A DNA stretch of 64,000 bases from WGMI01 sp041739275 (GCA_041739275.1 JBGSOF010000007.1:28327-92326); one strand, 5' to 3'. Positions 24,749 to 33,632 are shown, counted from the stretch's first letter. Notes: generated by a model from the sequence alone, not told the origin. Program-made: numbers and translations.

Positions 24749-27493
24749 ATGTCTGCACCAACAACGGGTACTCAGAGTTTTTCAAATAAAGGCCTTTACC
24801 GCACTCTGGTGCTGGTCTGCCTGTCGGTGGTTGCCCTCGTGGTGGTGAGCACCTATATGGTTTTTATGCGCGAAAGCGCCGAGAAAAAGCTCCGGTTTAC
24901 GGCTGAAAGTCGCTGGAGCCTTGAAATCGTAAAGGGGTTTTTGAACAGTGAGATGCGCTCGATCGAGCAGGACATCGACTTTTTGATACGCAGTCCCGCC
25001 TTCGCCGAATATCTGAGGGGAAGCACACCTGAACAAGCGCAAGAAGTAGAGCGCACCGTCGCACAATTCGGGGCGATTCGGGGCAAGTACAGCAAGATTC
25101 GAATCATCGACGAAAACGGACGCGAACGGCTCAAGGTCGATTATCGTCCGGGCGGATTCGACGTGAACCAGAACTTGCAAGACAAAACGGAGCGCTATTA
25201 CTTCCGCGCGGCCAAACCGCTCGGACCCGGGGGGGTTTACATTTCTCGATTCGACTTGAACATGGAAGATGGAAAGGTTTCTCAACCTCCGCTTCCCGTG
25301 ATTCGATTTTTGAGCCCGATCTACGGCTCAGACGGTATCAAGCTCGGCTATGTCGTACTGACGTACAACGGACATTTGATCTTGGATCGAATTGCCTTGG
25401 TCGAAAAAAATTCGAATCTGCAGATATTCCTTTCCGATGCTCAGGGAAACTGGCTCAAAGGACCCTTTCCCGAAAACGACTTTGCCTTTACCGAACAACC
25501 CGACGTCGAAGGGCAGCTCCGAACTGAATTTCCGCCGTTGGCTCCGCTCTTGGAATCGAGCGACCGCGGAAGCGTGGAAACCGAAGATGGCATACTCTCT
25601 TTTGAGACCCTCAACGCGTCGGATATGATGTCGAATGCCGCCGTTCAGGTAGTCCAAGCATCGGGCTGGACGGTGGTCGCACAACTCGATCAAGACCGAT
25701 TAAACGCCAGTTTGAGCTCCATTCGACGCGACCTGTCGCTCTCTGCGCTCGTGCTCTTGGCCATGATCATCCCCACCATCTTTTTGCTCTTTGGCAATTT
25801 GATTCGGAAAAACGACCAGTTGAACGCTTTTATGTTCGAGCTCGAGTATTCGAATGCCGAATTGAAAAACAGCCAAACGCGCTTACAACACAATCTGGCC
25901 GATCTCGAAGAACTGACCCAAGAAAAGGAGGAGTTTATCGAAGAACTCGAGCGCAAAGAGAAAGAGCTTTTGTCGGCCAAAGAGAATGCCGAACAAGGGG
26001 CTCGAGCCAAAAGCGACTTTTTGGCCACCATGAGTCACGAGATTCGCACCCCTTTGAACGCTGTGCTCGGCATGGCCGATTTGCTCGACCGCACAGCCCT
26101 TCAAGCCGAACAGCGCGAATTGCTCCGAACGATTCGCTCGAGTGGAGATTCGCTTTTGGCCGTGATCGACGACATCCTCGATTTTTCGAAAATTCAGTCG
26201 GGACGCATGGAATTCGAGCACAAGCCGTTTATGCTCGAAGACACCCTGTACGAAGCGCTCGATCAGGTGTATCAACGCGCCCGTCAAAAGGGGCTTTCGG
26301 TGATGTACCGCGTCGAGGGCGACTTGGCGCTGAATGTGTTCGGCGACCCCACGCGACTGAGGCAAATTCTCTTGAACTTGGTGAGCAATGCGGTCAAGTT
26401 TACCGATTCGGGGCGCATTATGCTCAGTGTTCAAGCCAACAGAAGCAAAACCGAACTCCCGGGCAACTACTTGTTCTCGGTCGAAGACACGGGCATCGGA
26501 ATCCCGATGGAGAAAGCTCCCTTCTTGTTTCAGGCGTTTAGCCAAATCGACTCTTCGGTAAATCGCAAGCACGGGGGCTCCGGTCTCGGACTGGCTATTT
26601 CGCGCCGACTGGTTCAGCAAATGGGGGGCGAAATGCACTTTCAGAGCGAGCCCGGTGCCGGCTCTATCTTTTATTTCAGCCTGAGCCTCAGCAGACAAAT
26701 CGGGGTCGAGGCCGATGCTCGATTGGAGATCCTGAGATCGAGAAGCTTGAGAATCAGCGTATCAAATCAAAAACAAAAAGAAATTCTCGAAGACGCAGCT
26801 CGTTTGCGCGGTTTTCGTTTGGTGGATGCCCGTCAAGAGGATGTGCGCGTAGACTTCGAACTCTTCGAGCCCACGGCCTTAGACGCTGCAGTGCACACGA
26901 ATGCGAGATTTGCCATCGCGCTGCTCCACCCCTCGGTTCCGCTTGAGCAAGCTTTTTCAGATCAATTCTTAAGGTTCCCCATGCCCGTGCACATCGGCAG
27001 GCTTTGGTTCTTCCTCGCTTCTCAACTCGACGAGCGCCTAAAAGCGGCCGAGCCCGAAGAACAGGGTGCCGAAGTGGATGCCGCGGCCATCGACCGCAGC
27101 GAGATTAAGATTCTCTTGGTTGAAGATAACCCGATTAACCTCCGGCTTGCTCAGTTGATCCTCGAAAAACTCGGCTTCCAACCCGACCAAGCACTCAATG
27201 GATTCGAAGCGGTCGAGGCGGTTCGCAATCGCCCGTACGACATCTTGCTGATGGATATTCAAATGCCGGGCATGGATGGCATTCAGGCCACGAAGGCCAT
27301 TCGCAGAGAATTTGGAGAGCAACATGTCATCATTGCCATGACGGCAAATGCCATGGAAGGCGACCGGGAGCGCTATATGAGCGAGGGCATGGACGATTAT
27401 ATTTCGAAGCCGTTTTCGTACGCTCGGCTCCAAGAACGCCTCGACCATTGGATTTCTGCGCTGGCTCCACGTTTGAAGAGCTCTGGACGCTAA
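24749..27493 (+). CDS. membrane hybrid histidine kinase with C-terminal receiver
   Basis: A 914-residue sensor kinase. Order: TM1 (~19-39); a large periplasmic sensor, probably Cache-like (~40-325); TM2 (~330-352); a coiled coil (~360-418); HisKA with the phosphorylated His430 in SHEIRTPLNAVLGMADLL; HATPase with NLVSNAVKF, DTGIGIP and GGSGLGLAISRRL; a ~130-residue degenerate receiver-like stretch (~655-780) lacking a clear Asp motif; and a true receiver with Asp836 in LLMDIQMPGMDG and a KPF lysine. The architecture resembles BarA/ArcB-type phosphorelays, but no Hpt domain is present. The ligand is unknown. It is convergent with tyrS, 4 bp apart. Confidence 0.93.
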   Translation: MSAPTTGTQSFSNKGLYRTLVLVCLSVVALVVVSTYMVFMRESAEKKLRFTAESRWSLEIVKGFLNSEMRSIEQDIDFLIRSPAFAEYLRGSTPEQAQEVERTVAQFGAIRGKYSKIRIIDENGRERLKVDYRPGGFDVNQNLQDKTERYYFRAAKPLGPGGVYISRFDLNMEDGKVSQPPLPVIRFLSPIYGSDGIKLGYVVLTYNGHLILDRIALVEKNSNLQIFLSDAQGNWLKGPFPENDFAFTEQPDVEGQLRTEFPPLAPLLESSDRGSVETEDGILSFETLNASDMMSNAAVQVVQASGWTVVAQLDQDRLNASLSSIRRDLSLSALVLLAMIIPTIFLLFGNLIRKNDQLNAFMFELEYSNAELKNSQTRLQHNLADLEELTQEKEEFIEELERKEKELLSAKENAEQGARAKSDFLATMSHEIRTPLNAVLGMADLLDRTALQAEQRELLRTIRSSGDSLLAVIDDILDFSKIQSGRMEFEHKPFMLEDTLYEALDQVYQRARQKGLSVMYRVEGDLALNVFGDPTRLRQILLNLVSNAVKFTDSGRIMLSVQANRSKTELPGNYLFSVEDTGIGIPMEKAPFLFQAFSQIDSSVNRKHGGSGLGLAISRRLVQQMGGEMHFQSEPGAGSIFYFSLSLSRQIGVEADARLEILRSRSLRISVSNQKQKEILEDAARLRGFRLVDARQEDVRVDFELFEPTALDAAVHTNARFAIALLHPSVPLEQAFSDQFLRFPMPVHIGRLWFFLASQLDERLKAAEPEEQGAEVDAAAIDRSEIKILLVEDNPINLRLAQLILEKLGFQPDQALNGFEAVEAVRNRPYDILLMDIQMPGMDGIQATKAIRREFGEQHVIIAMTANAMEGDRERYMSEGMDDYISKPFSYARLQERLDHWISALAPRLKSSGR

Positions 27494-27497
27494 TGTC

Positions 27498-28781
27498 TCA
27501 GACGATTTTGACGAGGATGTAGTTCTTCTTTCCCTTTTGGAAAAGCAGCAATCCGCCTGAGAGAAGGTCGTCTGCCGAAATCTGTCGCTCGGGGCCGATT
27601 TTTTCCTTGTTCAAGCTCACTCCATTTGCCAAAAGCATTTTGCGGGCTTCGCCTTTGCTCGAAAAGACCGTTGTATGTTCGGCGAGCAAAACCACGGCAT
27701 CGGGTGCGTTCGAGAGAAGATCTTTGCTGAGTTCGTGAACTTCAACTCCTTGCAGCGCATCCATCAACAGCTGCGAATCGAGTTGAAACAGCTCTTCGCG
27801 GCTGCCTTTTCCAAAGAGCAATTCTGAAGCTTTTTGAGCCCGAAGGCGCGCCTCGCTTGAGTGTACGCGATCGGTGACCTCTTCGGCGAGCTTGGTCTGC
27901 AGCAGACGGGCGTGGGGTTCTTTGAGGTGTTCGGCTTCGAGGGCTTCGATCTCTTCTCGCGACTTCAAACTAAAAATGCGCAGATAGCCGGGGGCATCGG
28001 CGTCGGCGGCATTGAGCCAGAACTGGTAAAAGTGGTAGGCGCTGGTCTTGGCGGGGTCGAGCCAGATGTTTCCGCTTTCGCTCTTGCCGAACTTGCTGCC
28101 GTCGGCTTTTTTGATGAGGGGGGTGGTGAGCGCATAGGCTTCGCCCCCGGACATGCGGCGGATGAGCTCGGTTCCGGTGGTGATGTTGCCCCACTGATCG
28201 CTCCCGCCCATTTGGAGCACCATTCCGTGCTCTTTCCAAAGGTGGTAGAAGTCGTAGCCTTGGATGAGTTGATAGCTGAATTCGGTGAACGACATGCCGG
28301 TTTCGAGCCGGCGTTTGACCGAGTCTTTGGCCATCATATAGTTGACGGGCAGGTGTTTACCCACGTCGCGGATAAAGCCGAGAAAGCTGAATTCTTTGAA
28401 CCAGTCGTAGTTGTTGACCAACACAGCGGGGTTCTCGAGGGTGGTGAAGTCCAAAAAGCGCTCGAGTTGGGCCTTTTGGCGCTCTTGGTTGTGCCGGAGT
28501 TGGTCGAGGTCGAGCAAATTGCGCTCTTCGCTCTTGCCGCTGGGGTCTCCGACCATGCCGGTGGCCCCGCCGATCAGGGCATAGGGCTGGTGACCGCTGC
28601 GTTGAAAGTGGAGCAGGGTCATGACCTGCACGAGGTTTCCGACCCCGAGCGAATCGGCGGTGGGGTCAAATCCAATATAGCCTTTGCACGGTCCTTGGAG
28701 GAGTTTTTCCTCGGTTCCGGGCATCAGGTCGTGGAGCATTCCCCTCCAGCGGAGTTCTTCGACAAAGTGATAGCGATGCAT
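27498..28781 (-). CDS. tyrS: tyrosyl-tRNA synthetase
   Basis: Attaches tyrosine to tRNA-Tyr. The 427-residue protein starts FVEELRWRGMLHDLMPGTEE and has the class I core GYIGFDPTADSL, GGATGMVGDPSGKSEERNLLD, QGYDFYHLW, QMGGSDQWGNITTG, the signature KFGKS in place of KMSKS, and a C-terminal S4-like RNA-binding domain (VSLNKEKIGPERQISADDLL). At the usual HIGH motif the sequence reads GVGN, so the first His is not conserved; see findings. The start is supported by a -7 box 5 nt upstream. Confidence 0.95.
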   Translation of the reverse strand: MHRYHFVEELRWRGMLHDLMPGTEEKLLQGPCKGYIGFDPTADSLGVGNLVQVMTLLHFQRSGHQPYALIGGATGMVGDPSGKSEERNLLDLDQLRHNQERQKAQLERFLDFTTLENPAVLVNNYDWFKEFSFLGFIRDVGKHLPVNYMMAKDSVKRRLETGMSFTEFSYQLIQGYDFYHLWKEHGMVLQMGGSDQWGNITTGTELIRRMSGGEAYALTTPLIKKADGSKFGKSESGNIWLDPAKTSAYHFYQFWLNAADADAPGYLRIFSLKSREEIEALEAEHLKEPHARLLQTKLAEEVTDRVHSSEARLRAQKASELLFGKGSREELFQLDSQLLMDALQGVEVHELSKDLLSNAPDAVVLLAEHTTVFSSKGEARKMLLANGVSLNKEKIGPERQISADDLLSGGLLLFQKGKKNYILVKIV

Positions 28782-28786
28782 GGGTG

Positions 28787-28819
28787 CGAAGATACCGAGG
28801 TCGACGAGGCGTTCAAAAA
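28787..28819 (-). promoter_or_regulatory. tyrS promoter
   Basis: On the minus strand, TTTTTG (28819-28814), a 19-bp spacer, and TATCTTCG (28794-28787) fit the -33/-7 pattern with one mismatch in the -7 box, which ends 5 nt before the ATG. Confidence 0.55.
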
Positions 28820-28853
28820 TCCGCGTGGAATCTCATTGGACTGTGGAGATGGT

Positions 28854-28861
28854 TATATTTG
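28854..28861 (+). promoter_or_regulatory. -7 box before the secreted protein gene
   Basis: TATATTTG exactly matches TAnnTTTG and has a TTG 15 bp upstream (28836-28838). It would give an ~80-nt leader that contains the G tract at 28912-28920. Confidence 0.45.
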
Positions 28862-28911
28862 GTATGTTATCGTTTTGTGAATTAACAAATACCATTTTGC
28901 ACAACTCGGGT

Positions 28912-28920
28912 GGGGGGGGG
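28912..28920 (+). repeat. homopolymeric G9 tract in the leader of a secreted-protein gene
   Basis: Nine consecutive G follow GGGT (28908-28911), 25 bp before the ATG at 28946 and 50 bp after the -7 box. Such tracts are prone to slipped-strand length change. Confidence 0.85.
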
Positions 28921-28945
28921 TAACTTCAGATCAAATACTTTAAAA

Positions 28946-30955
28946 ATGAAAACCCCATTTCTCTTCGCTGCAATATTGTCTCTCTTGTCTCTTTGCTGCC
29001 TATCGATCTCCGCCCAAGAGCGTGATACCCGCGTCGAATATGTTCAAAGTGGGCCCAAAATCGAAGTCTCACCTGAATTGTTTGAGTTGATTTCTGAATG
29101 GGCCTTGAACGAGGATTTAGGGGATAATCTCATAGACTTCTTATTGGCAAAGCATCAAAGTCCGTTAGAGGTGGCACTTTTTGTTGAAGCCTACAGTGGT
29201 CAGACGCTAGAGCAAATCCAAGCGCAACAACGGTTCAAGACCTCCAATCAAAGCACCAATTGCATTTGCAATACTGTTGTCCCAGCTATGAGTGAAGTGA
29301 GTAGAAGTACTCACGATACGTATCTCCACAGATTACTTGATGAAGATGATCACTTTTTAGGTAATGAGCGCGTCTACGGCACTTTACTTGTTGACCAACC
29401 GGCAGTCAGAATGAGAGTGGAAACCGGAGGCGACGACGGGGCACATGATGGCGGAACTGAAGTTCCAGCAGCCTACGTCCGCTATGACTTTCTCAATCTA
29501 TGCACCGAAAACTTCGAGCGGAACTTAGAGTGCTTGTGCGATAAGCCCTTGATCATCGAGGGCACCTATTATGGTCGTTGGGACTATTCGGGTTCTTCTT
29601 CGTGCTGGCTCTGTGGCTACGGCCATTGGTCGCGACTCAATTATGGTTTTGGCGCTTACAGCTACGACCACGTACCGGCTGGCAACATCATTAGTGGACT
29701 TCAAATCAGTGCTTTGGTGGATCGTCAAATCGATTGGAGTCAAAGCACTACTCCCGGATGGGCCAATTTGGTGAAAGCCATACCGTCATTGGCTCAGTTG
29801 ATTTTTTCGACCACCACCGGACCGACCAATGATTCAGTGAATGTGACCACCAGCCCGAGTACGAGTACCACCTTTAGTTCGGCCAATTCCTTAGCCACGG
29901 CTTTGTCGAACTTAGGTGTGCAAACCTCTTCGTCCAATCCCAGTCATCAAGGTTTGGAGTCTTATCCTTTCACCGGCAATTTAATGTTGTTGGCGAACAT
30001 CCGAAAAACCATTTATTATGCATCGAGCACCGGCCTGGCCGGGGGTGGGTATGGGGCATTGTGGAATACCGATCTGTGGTTTCACAGCTCCTTCCACGTC
30101 AATCACATCGTGCCTTATCATGACAATGGATATTTAAACACGGGTGCAGTGAGCAATCCCAACGGTTGTTGCAACGAACAATGGGGTAGTTGGACATACA
30201 CCGAAAATTTTGCTGAAATACCCTCGTTTCATGAAAACTCATGGGCCTTCTTGAACGTACATGGGCAATCTCAATGGGATTACTTTAGCACAGAACCCAG
30301 CGAACCCAATCCCGGATATATTTCTCAGGGCGAAATTGTCGAGCTTCAAGCTCCCCACGGCACTGTGTATTCAGATTATTACTGCACCTGTAACGGCCTT
30401 GAGGATCCCAACGGAGGCTTGTTTCAGCCCTTTATTCAATCTGCCCAGAGTTTTTATTGCGGAGAAGACTTTCCAATGGAAGATTTGAATTTTCCTAGCC
30501 TTCCCGGTTCAATTTCCGTCGAGTGGTTCCATGATTATGTGCCGATCGCTTTAGGAGTAAGTGGCATCAGTGTAAGCGCACCGGGAGCTTATCTGGTCAA
30601 GTACTCCGACCCGAATGATCCATTCTGTTCAACTCAAGATATCTTCTTTGTCAGCGACTGTCCGGAAGGTAAATTCTTCTCCGATGATCATATTTCAATC
30701 AGCGATGTTCATTCATTTAATGAACTCCGTTCTTTAATGTTCCGTGAAGAAAATATGAGTAATTATCAATTGACTGTGACTTCTATAAATGGTGCAAAAC
30801 TGTTTATAACTGAACCAACTGATAATCCTAAACAAGTCTTGACTTCAATTGAAGAATTACTCTCAAGTATTCCTCCACAATGGACACTCATTACCATAAG
30901 GAAAATCTCAACTTCAGAGATCAAAGTGTTCAAAGTGTTGTCAAATATGCAGTAA
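28946..30955 (+). CDS. uncharacterised secreted Cys-rich protein with T9SS-like tail
   Basis: I do not recognise a catalytic domain. The 669-residue protein has a signal peptide (MKTPFLFAAILSLLSLCCLSISAQ), then a Cys-rich body with pairs such as NCICN, LECLCDK, CWLCGYG, NGCCNEQW and YYCTCNG, a Ser/Thr-rich low-complexity stretch (~305-345), and a C-terminal ~75 residues (LTVTSINGAKLFIT...WTLITIRKISTSEIKVFKVL) that look like a divergent T9SS sorting domain. It is followed, with a 1-base overlap, by a barrel-like protein. Base composition is visibly more AT-rich than the flanks, which may mean transfer. Start at ATG 28946 is set by the signal peptide. Confidence 0.7.
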   Translation: MKTPFLFAAILSLLSLCCLSISAQERDTRVEYVQSGPKIEVSPELFELISEWALNEDLGDNLIDFLLAKHQSPLEVALFVEAYSGQTLEQIQAQQRFKTSNQSTNCICNTVVPAMSEVSRSTHDTYLHRLLDEDDHFLGNERVYGTLLVDQPAVRMRVETGGDDGAHDGGTEVPAAYVRYDFLNLCTENFERNLECLCDKPLIIEGTYYGRWDYSGSSSCWLCGYGHWSRLNYGFGAYSYDHVPAGNIISGLQISALVDRQIDWSQSTTPGWANLVKAIPSLAQLIFSTTTGPTNDSVNVTTSPSTSTTFSSANSLATALSNLGVQTSSSNPSHQGLESYPFTGNLMLLANIRKTIYYASSTGLAGGGYGALWNTDLWFHSSFHVNHIVPYHDNGYLNTGAVSNPNGCCNEQWGSWTYTENFAEIPSFHENSWAFLNVHGQSQWDYFSTEPSEPNPGYISQGEIVELQAPHGTVYSDYYCTCNGLEDPNGGLFQPFIQSAQSFYCGEDFPMEDLNFPSLPGSISVEWFHDYVPIALGVSGISVSAPGAYLVKYSDPNDPFCSTQDIFFVSDCPEGKFFSDDHISISDVHSFNELRSLMFREENMSNYQLTVTSINGAKLFITEPTDNPKQVLTSIEELLSSIPPQWTLITIRKISTSEIKVFKVLSNMQ

Positions 30956-31881
30956 TGAAAAAGAACCCTATTCTAGATTATTGGGGCTACATATGTTGTT
31001 CTATTCTCCTCTTTCAACCCTTGTTTGCCCAAGACGTACACTGGGAAATGGGCGTTGATACGTGGTTGAACAACAGCAACACCCGCAATAGAAATCAATT
31101 CACCGATCCAAACAACATTCTCGACTACGCCTATATTATACAATATGCGGAAGTGCCTTGGCAGTATACAAATAGAGGGGACAATGTTCTTCTCGGGGGA
31201 ATCGGTCTGAGAAACCACTGGCGTTTTTGGAACGGACTTGTGCTCGGTGTCAATTTGAACTATGAGGAGGGGATTTATCCCAACTATGGTCGATATCAAG
31301 GTGGGACAGGCTACAGTTGGTCGTTGCATTGGACCCAATCGGAGGCCTTGATGAGTGTTGGATGGGATATCAAACGCAATGTGGGCTATTCTGCGTGGAG
31401 CGATCCTCATCGACGGATTAACCAGCAAAAAACATCACTGATTGTCGAGTTCGCTGCGGGCCCTGCCTACACGACCTATCTCAATTCAAGAAAAGTTTTT
31501 GAACAAGGGTCAGGGGTCGCCTACCCCGATACATTGTTTATACAGAGTGAAGCCCAAGAAGATTTTCTTCGGACTTCTTGGGGGCTTACTTGGGTCACTG
31601 GACTCCGCTATATCAAAAACTACAAAAATGGCTTTGGTTGGGGCCTCAATTTTCACTACGGCCAGCTCATCATGCAAACCGACCGCATGGAACGCACCGT
31701 CTATGAGGCCGATGGAGTGGATCTCTTGCCCTTGCTGACCACCCGCGATCGGGAATATGTCTTCGACGGCTTGGCCCAAGACGATCCTTCCAATCCCAAC
31801 AAAGCCCGATCGCTCGAACCCGAGCGCTTTATGCTGCATTCCATCATCATTGGGTGTAGTGTAAAGTGGCAGTTGAATTGA
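30955..31881 (+). CDS. putative outer-membrane beta-barrel protein paired with the secreted Cys-rich protein
   Basis: A 308-residue exported protein of unknown family. A signal peptide is present (hydrophobic YWGYICCSILLFQPLFAQ). The rest alternates polar and aromatic residues in the manner of beta strands (GIGLRNHWRFWNGLVLGVNLNYEEGIYPN, WGLTWVTGLRYIKNYKNGFGWGLNFHYG, IIIGCSVKWQLN), which suggests an outer-membrane barrel. The ATG overlaps the stop of the upstream gene (TAATG), so the two products are likely made together. The pairing of a T9SS-type secreted protein and a barrel recalls SprB/SprF-type pairs, but no sequence match to PorP/SprF is evident. Confidence 0.65.
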   Translation: MKKNPILDYWGYICCSILLFQPLFAQDVHWEMGVDTWLNNSNTRNRNQFTDPNNILDYAYIIQYAEVPWQYTNRGDNVLLGGIGLRNHWRFWNGLVLGVNLNYEEGIYPNYGRYQGGTGYSWSLHWTQSEALMSVGWDIKRNVGYSAWSDPHRRINQQKTSLIVEFAAGPAYTTYLNSRKVFEQGSGVAYPDTLFIQSEAQEDFLRTSWGLTWVTGLRYIKNYKNGFGWGLNFHYGQLIMQTDRMERTVYEADGVDLLPLLTTRDREYVFDGLAQDDPSNPNKARSLEPERFMLHSIIIGCSVKWQLN

Positions 31882-31901
31882 GACCATTTTCGAGAAATTT
31901 C

Positions 31902-31928
31902 TTGCGCCTCGAGTCAAGGTTATCTTTG
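31902..31928 (+). promoter_or_regulatory. promoter of the NAD-dependent epimerase gene
   Basis: TTG at 31902-31904 and an exact TATCTTTG at 31921-31928, 16 bp apart, lie 4 nt before the ATG at 31933. Confidence 0.65.
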
Positions 31929-31932
31929 GACG

Positions 31933-32937
31933 ATGATCGCAGTATCCGGTGCCAGTGGATTGGTGGGCAGCCATGTGGTGCTGGAGCTTTTGGCGAGCGG
32001 CCACCACGTGAGAGCTCAGTTTCGAAGCCGGGCGCATCTCGATGAGGTTCGCCAAGTGTTTGGCTACTACAACCGCGAAGCCGACTTCGATCGCGTGGAG
32101 TGGTTTGAAGTCGATCTCCTCGACCGAGATCGAGTGGCTGAACTTGTCGAGGAGACAGATGCCCTCATTCACTGCGCGGCCCTGGTAAGTTTTCATGCGA
32201 AAGACCGCGATCGGCTGCTCGACGAAAACCCGAGACAAACGCGCAACGTAGTCAATGCGGCCTTGGACGTACCCGGATATCGATTGGTTGCGTTTAGCTC
32301 GGTGGCAGCCCTCGGACGAGATCCGCACGCAATAGGGCCGATAGACGAGCGGAGCGAATGGAAGGACGGTCCGGCGAATTCGACCTACGCACTTTCTAAG
32401 TTTTTGGCCGAAAATGAAGTCTGGAGGGGGATCGAAGAGGGTCTGAACGCCTCGATTCTGAACCCGGGCATCGTCGTGGGTCCCGGATTTTGGAATCGCG
32501 GGGGGAGTTCGGCACTCTTCGGCTTGGCTTTTCGCCGCTTTCCATTTTACAGCCCCGGGGCTACGGGCTTTGTGGATGTCAAAGACCTTGCACGGGCAGC
32601 TCTTTTAATGCTCGAGCGGGAGGTTGTGGGCAAGCGCTATGTATTGGTCGGAGCGAACTGGCCCTACAAGCGATTTATGGAAGAAATGTCTGCGGCCCTT
32701 TCGGTTCCTCCACCTCGCAGGGCGGCCCGGGCATATCAAGTACATGCCGTCCGCTTGTTTCAGGCGCTTCGCGAACGGCTTGGAGGCCCCAGGGCTTCAA
32801 TTACGCGAGAGACCGCGGCCAGCGCTTTCCGCACTTCGGTCTATTCCTCTGCCCTGATTGAGTCTGAACTCGATTTTCGCTTCCGGCCCCTCGAAGCGTG
32901 CATTGAAGAGTATGCGGGGTATTTTCTAAAAAAGTAA
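31933..32937 (+). CDS. NAD(P)-dependent epimerase/dehydratase family protein (extended SDR)
   Basis: A 334-residue extended SDR. The cofactor motif SGASGLVGSHVVLELL is at the N-terminus, DALIHCAALVSFHAKDRDRLLDEN in the middle, the catalytic Ser in VAFSSVAALG and the YALSK motif near 155. The later NPGIVVGPG and GFVDVKDLARAALLML belong to the dihydroflavonol-reductase/NAD-epimerase subgroup. The substrate is unknown. A -7 box ends 4 nt upstream, which fixes the start. Confidence 0.9.
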   Translation: MIAVSGASGLVGSHVVLELLASGHHVRAQFRSRAHLDEVRQVFGYYNREADFDRVEWFEVDLLDRDRVAELVEETDALIHCAALVSFHAKDRDRLLDENPRQTRNVVNAALDVPGYRLVAFSSVAALGRDPHAIGPIDERSEWKDGPANSTYALSKFLAENEVWRGIEEGLNASILNPGIVVGPGFWNRGGSSALFGLAFRRFPFYSPGATGFVDVKDLARAALLMLEREVVGKRYVLVGANWPYKRFMEEMSAALSVPPPRRAARAYQVHAVRLFQALRERLGGPRASITRETAASAFRTSVYSSALIESELDFRFRPLEACIEEYAGYFLKK

Positions 32938-32980
32938 GACTCGTTTTTGAAGGAGAGAAACATAAGACTTATTCCATTCA

Positions 32981-33345
32981 TTAGTTTTCCAAATCACCTC
33001 CGGTCATTGATTGAAGAATTTCCTGAATCTTTTGTTTAAAGTCAGGCAAATCAAACTGAATAATCTGCCAAATCAAGGTCGAATCCATGCCAAAGTATTC
33101 ATGGACGAGAATATTGCGCATTCCCTTTATTGATTCCATTCAATATCCGAATGCTTCTCTTTTAATTCTAAAGAAATATGATCGCTCGCCTCTCCGATAA
33201 TCTCCAATTGTTTTATACACGCATTCCGAAGCATAGACTGCGCACTAAAATCATCCAAATTTACTCCTTTCAAATAAGCTTCGATTTCAACAATAGCATC
33301 ATACATATGATGTAAGCGAACCACATCACCCAACCGACCTCTCAT
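32981..33345 (-). pseudogene. HepT-like HEPN ribonuclease toxin, frameshifted
   Basis: The first frame (33345-33127) encodes LHHMYDAIVEIEAYLKGV...IKQLEIIGEASDHISLELKEKHSDIEWNQ and then stops. The next frame continues the same HepT family without a gap: SIKGMRNILVHEYFGMDSTLIWQIIQFDLPDFKQKIQEIL to a stop at 32981. A single missing base near 33134-33136, right after the conserved Trp, explains the break. The part lost from the first frame contains the RNase/AMPylation motif R-x4-H-x-Y (RNILVHEY), so the truncated product cannot be an active HEPN RNase. Restored length would be ~121 residues, normal for HepT. A sequencing error is possible. Confidence 0.85.
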
Positions 33346-33628
33346 AGATCAATTTCTTTTCCTTGTCCACCCTCGGTTTGATGTATTTCGAAAGCGCATT
33401 GGCCGACGCCAAATCCACTTTTGCATCGAGTATTTCCTCCAAGTCTATTTGCATTTGGACAAACAACAAACCCACGCGTAGTTGATAATCCAATTCAATC
33501 ATGATATCGATATCACTCCGTTCGTCTGCCTTACCGCGAACGCACGATCCAAACAAGTAAGCCCGAATTACCGGGCGCTCAGAAAAGTATTTCCTGATTT
33601 TCTCTAAATCGGAGGCAAGCAGTCTCAT
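33326..33628 (-). CDS. MntA-like minimal nucleotidyltransferase antitoxin
   Basis: A 100-residue MNT protein with the nucleotidyltransferase motif GSCVRGKADERSDIDIMIE (~residues 27-45), that is GS...DxD. In HepT/MntA modules this enzyme AMPylates the toxin's tyrosine to neutralise it. It overlaps the hepT start by 20 bp. Its promoter is an exact TATCTTTG box ending 4 nt before the ATG. The antitoxin gene is intact although its partner is broken. Confidence 0.9.
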   Translation of the reverse strand: MRLLASDLEKIRKYFSERPVIRAYLFGSCVRGKADERSDIDIMIELDYQLRVGLLFVQMQIDLEEILDAKVDLASANALSKYIKPRVDKEKKLIYERSVG

Positions 33629-33632
33629 CCTT

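Noticed and set aside
27861..28880. Plus-strand 339-codon frame opposite tyrS
   Set aside because: Shadow frame of tyrS; the repetitive Gly/Val/Glu product matches nothing.
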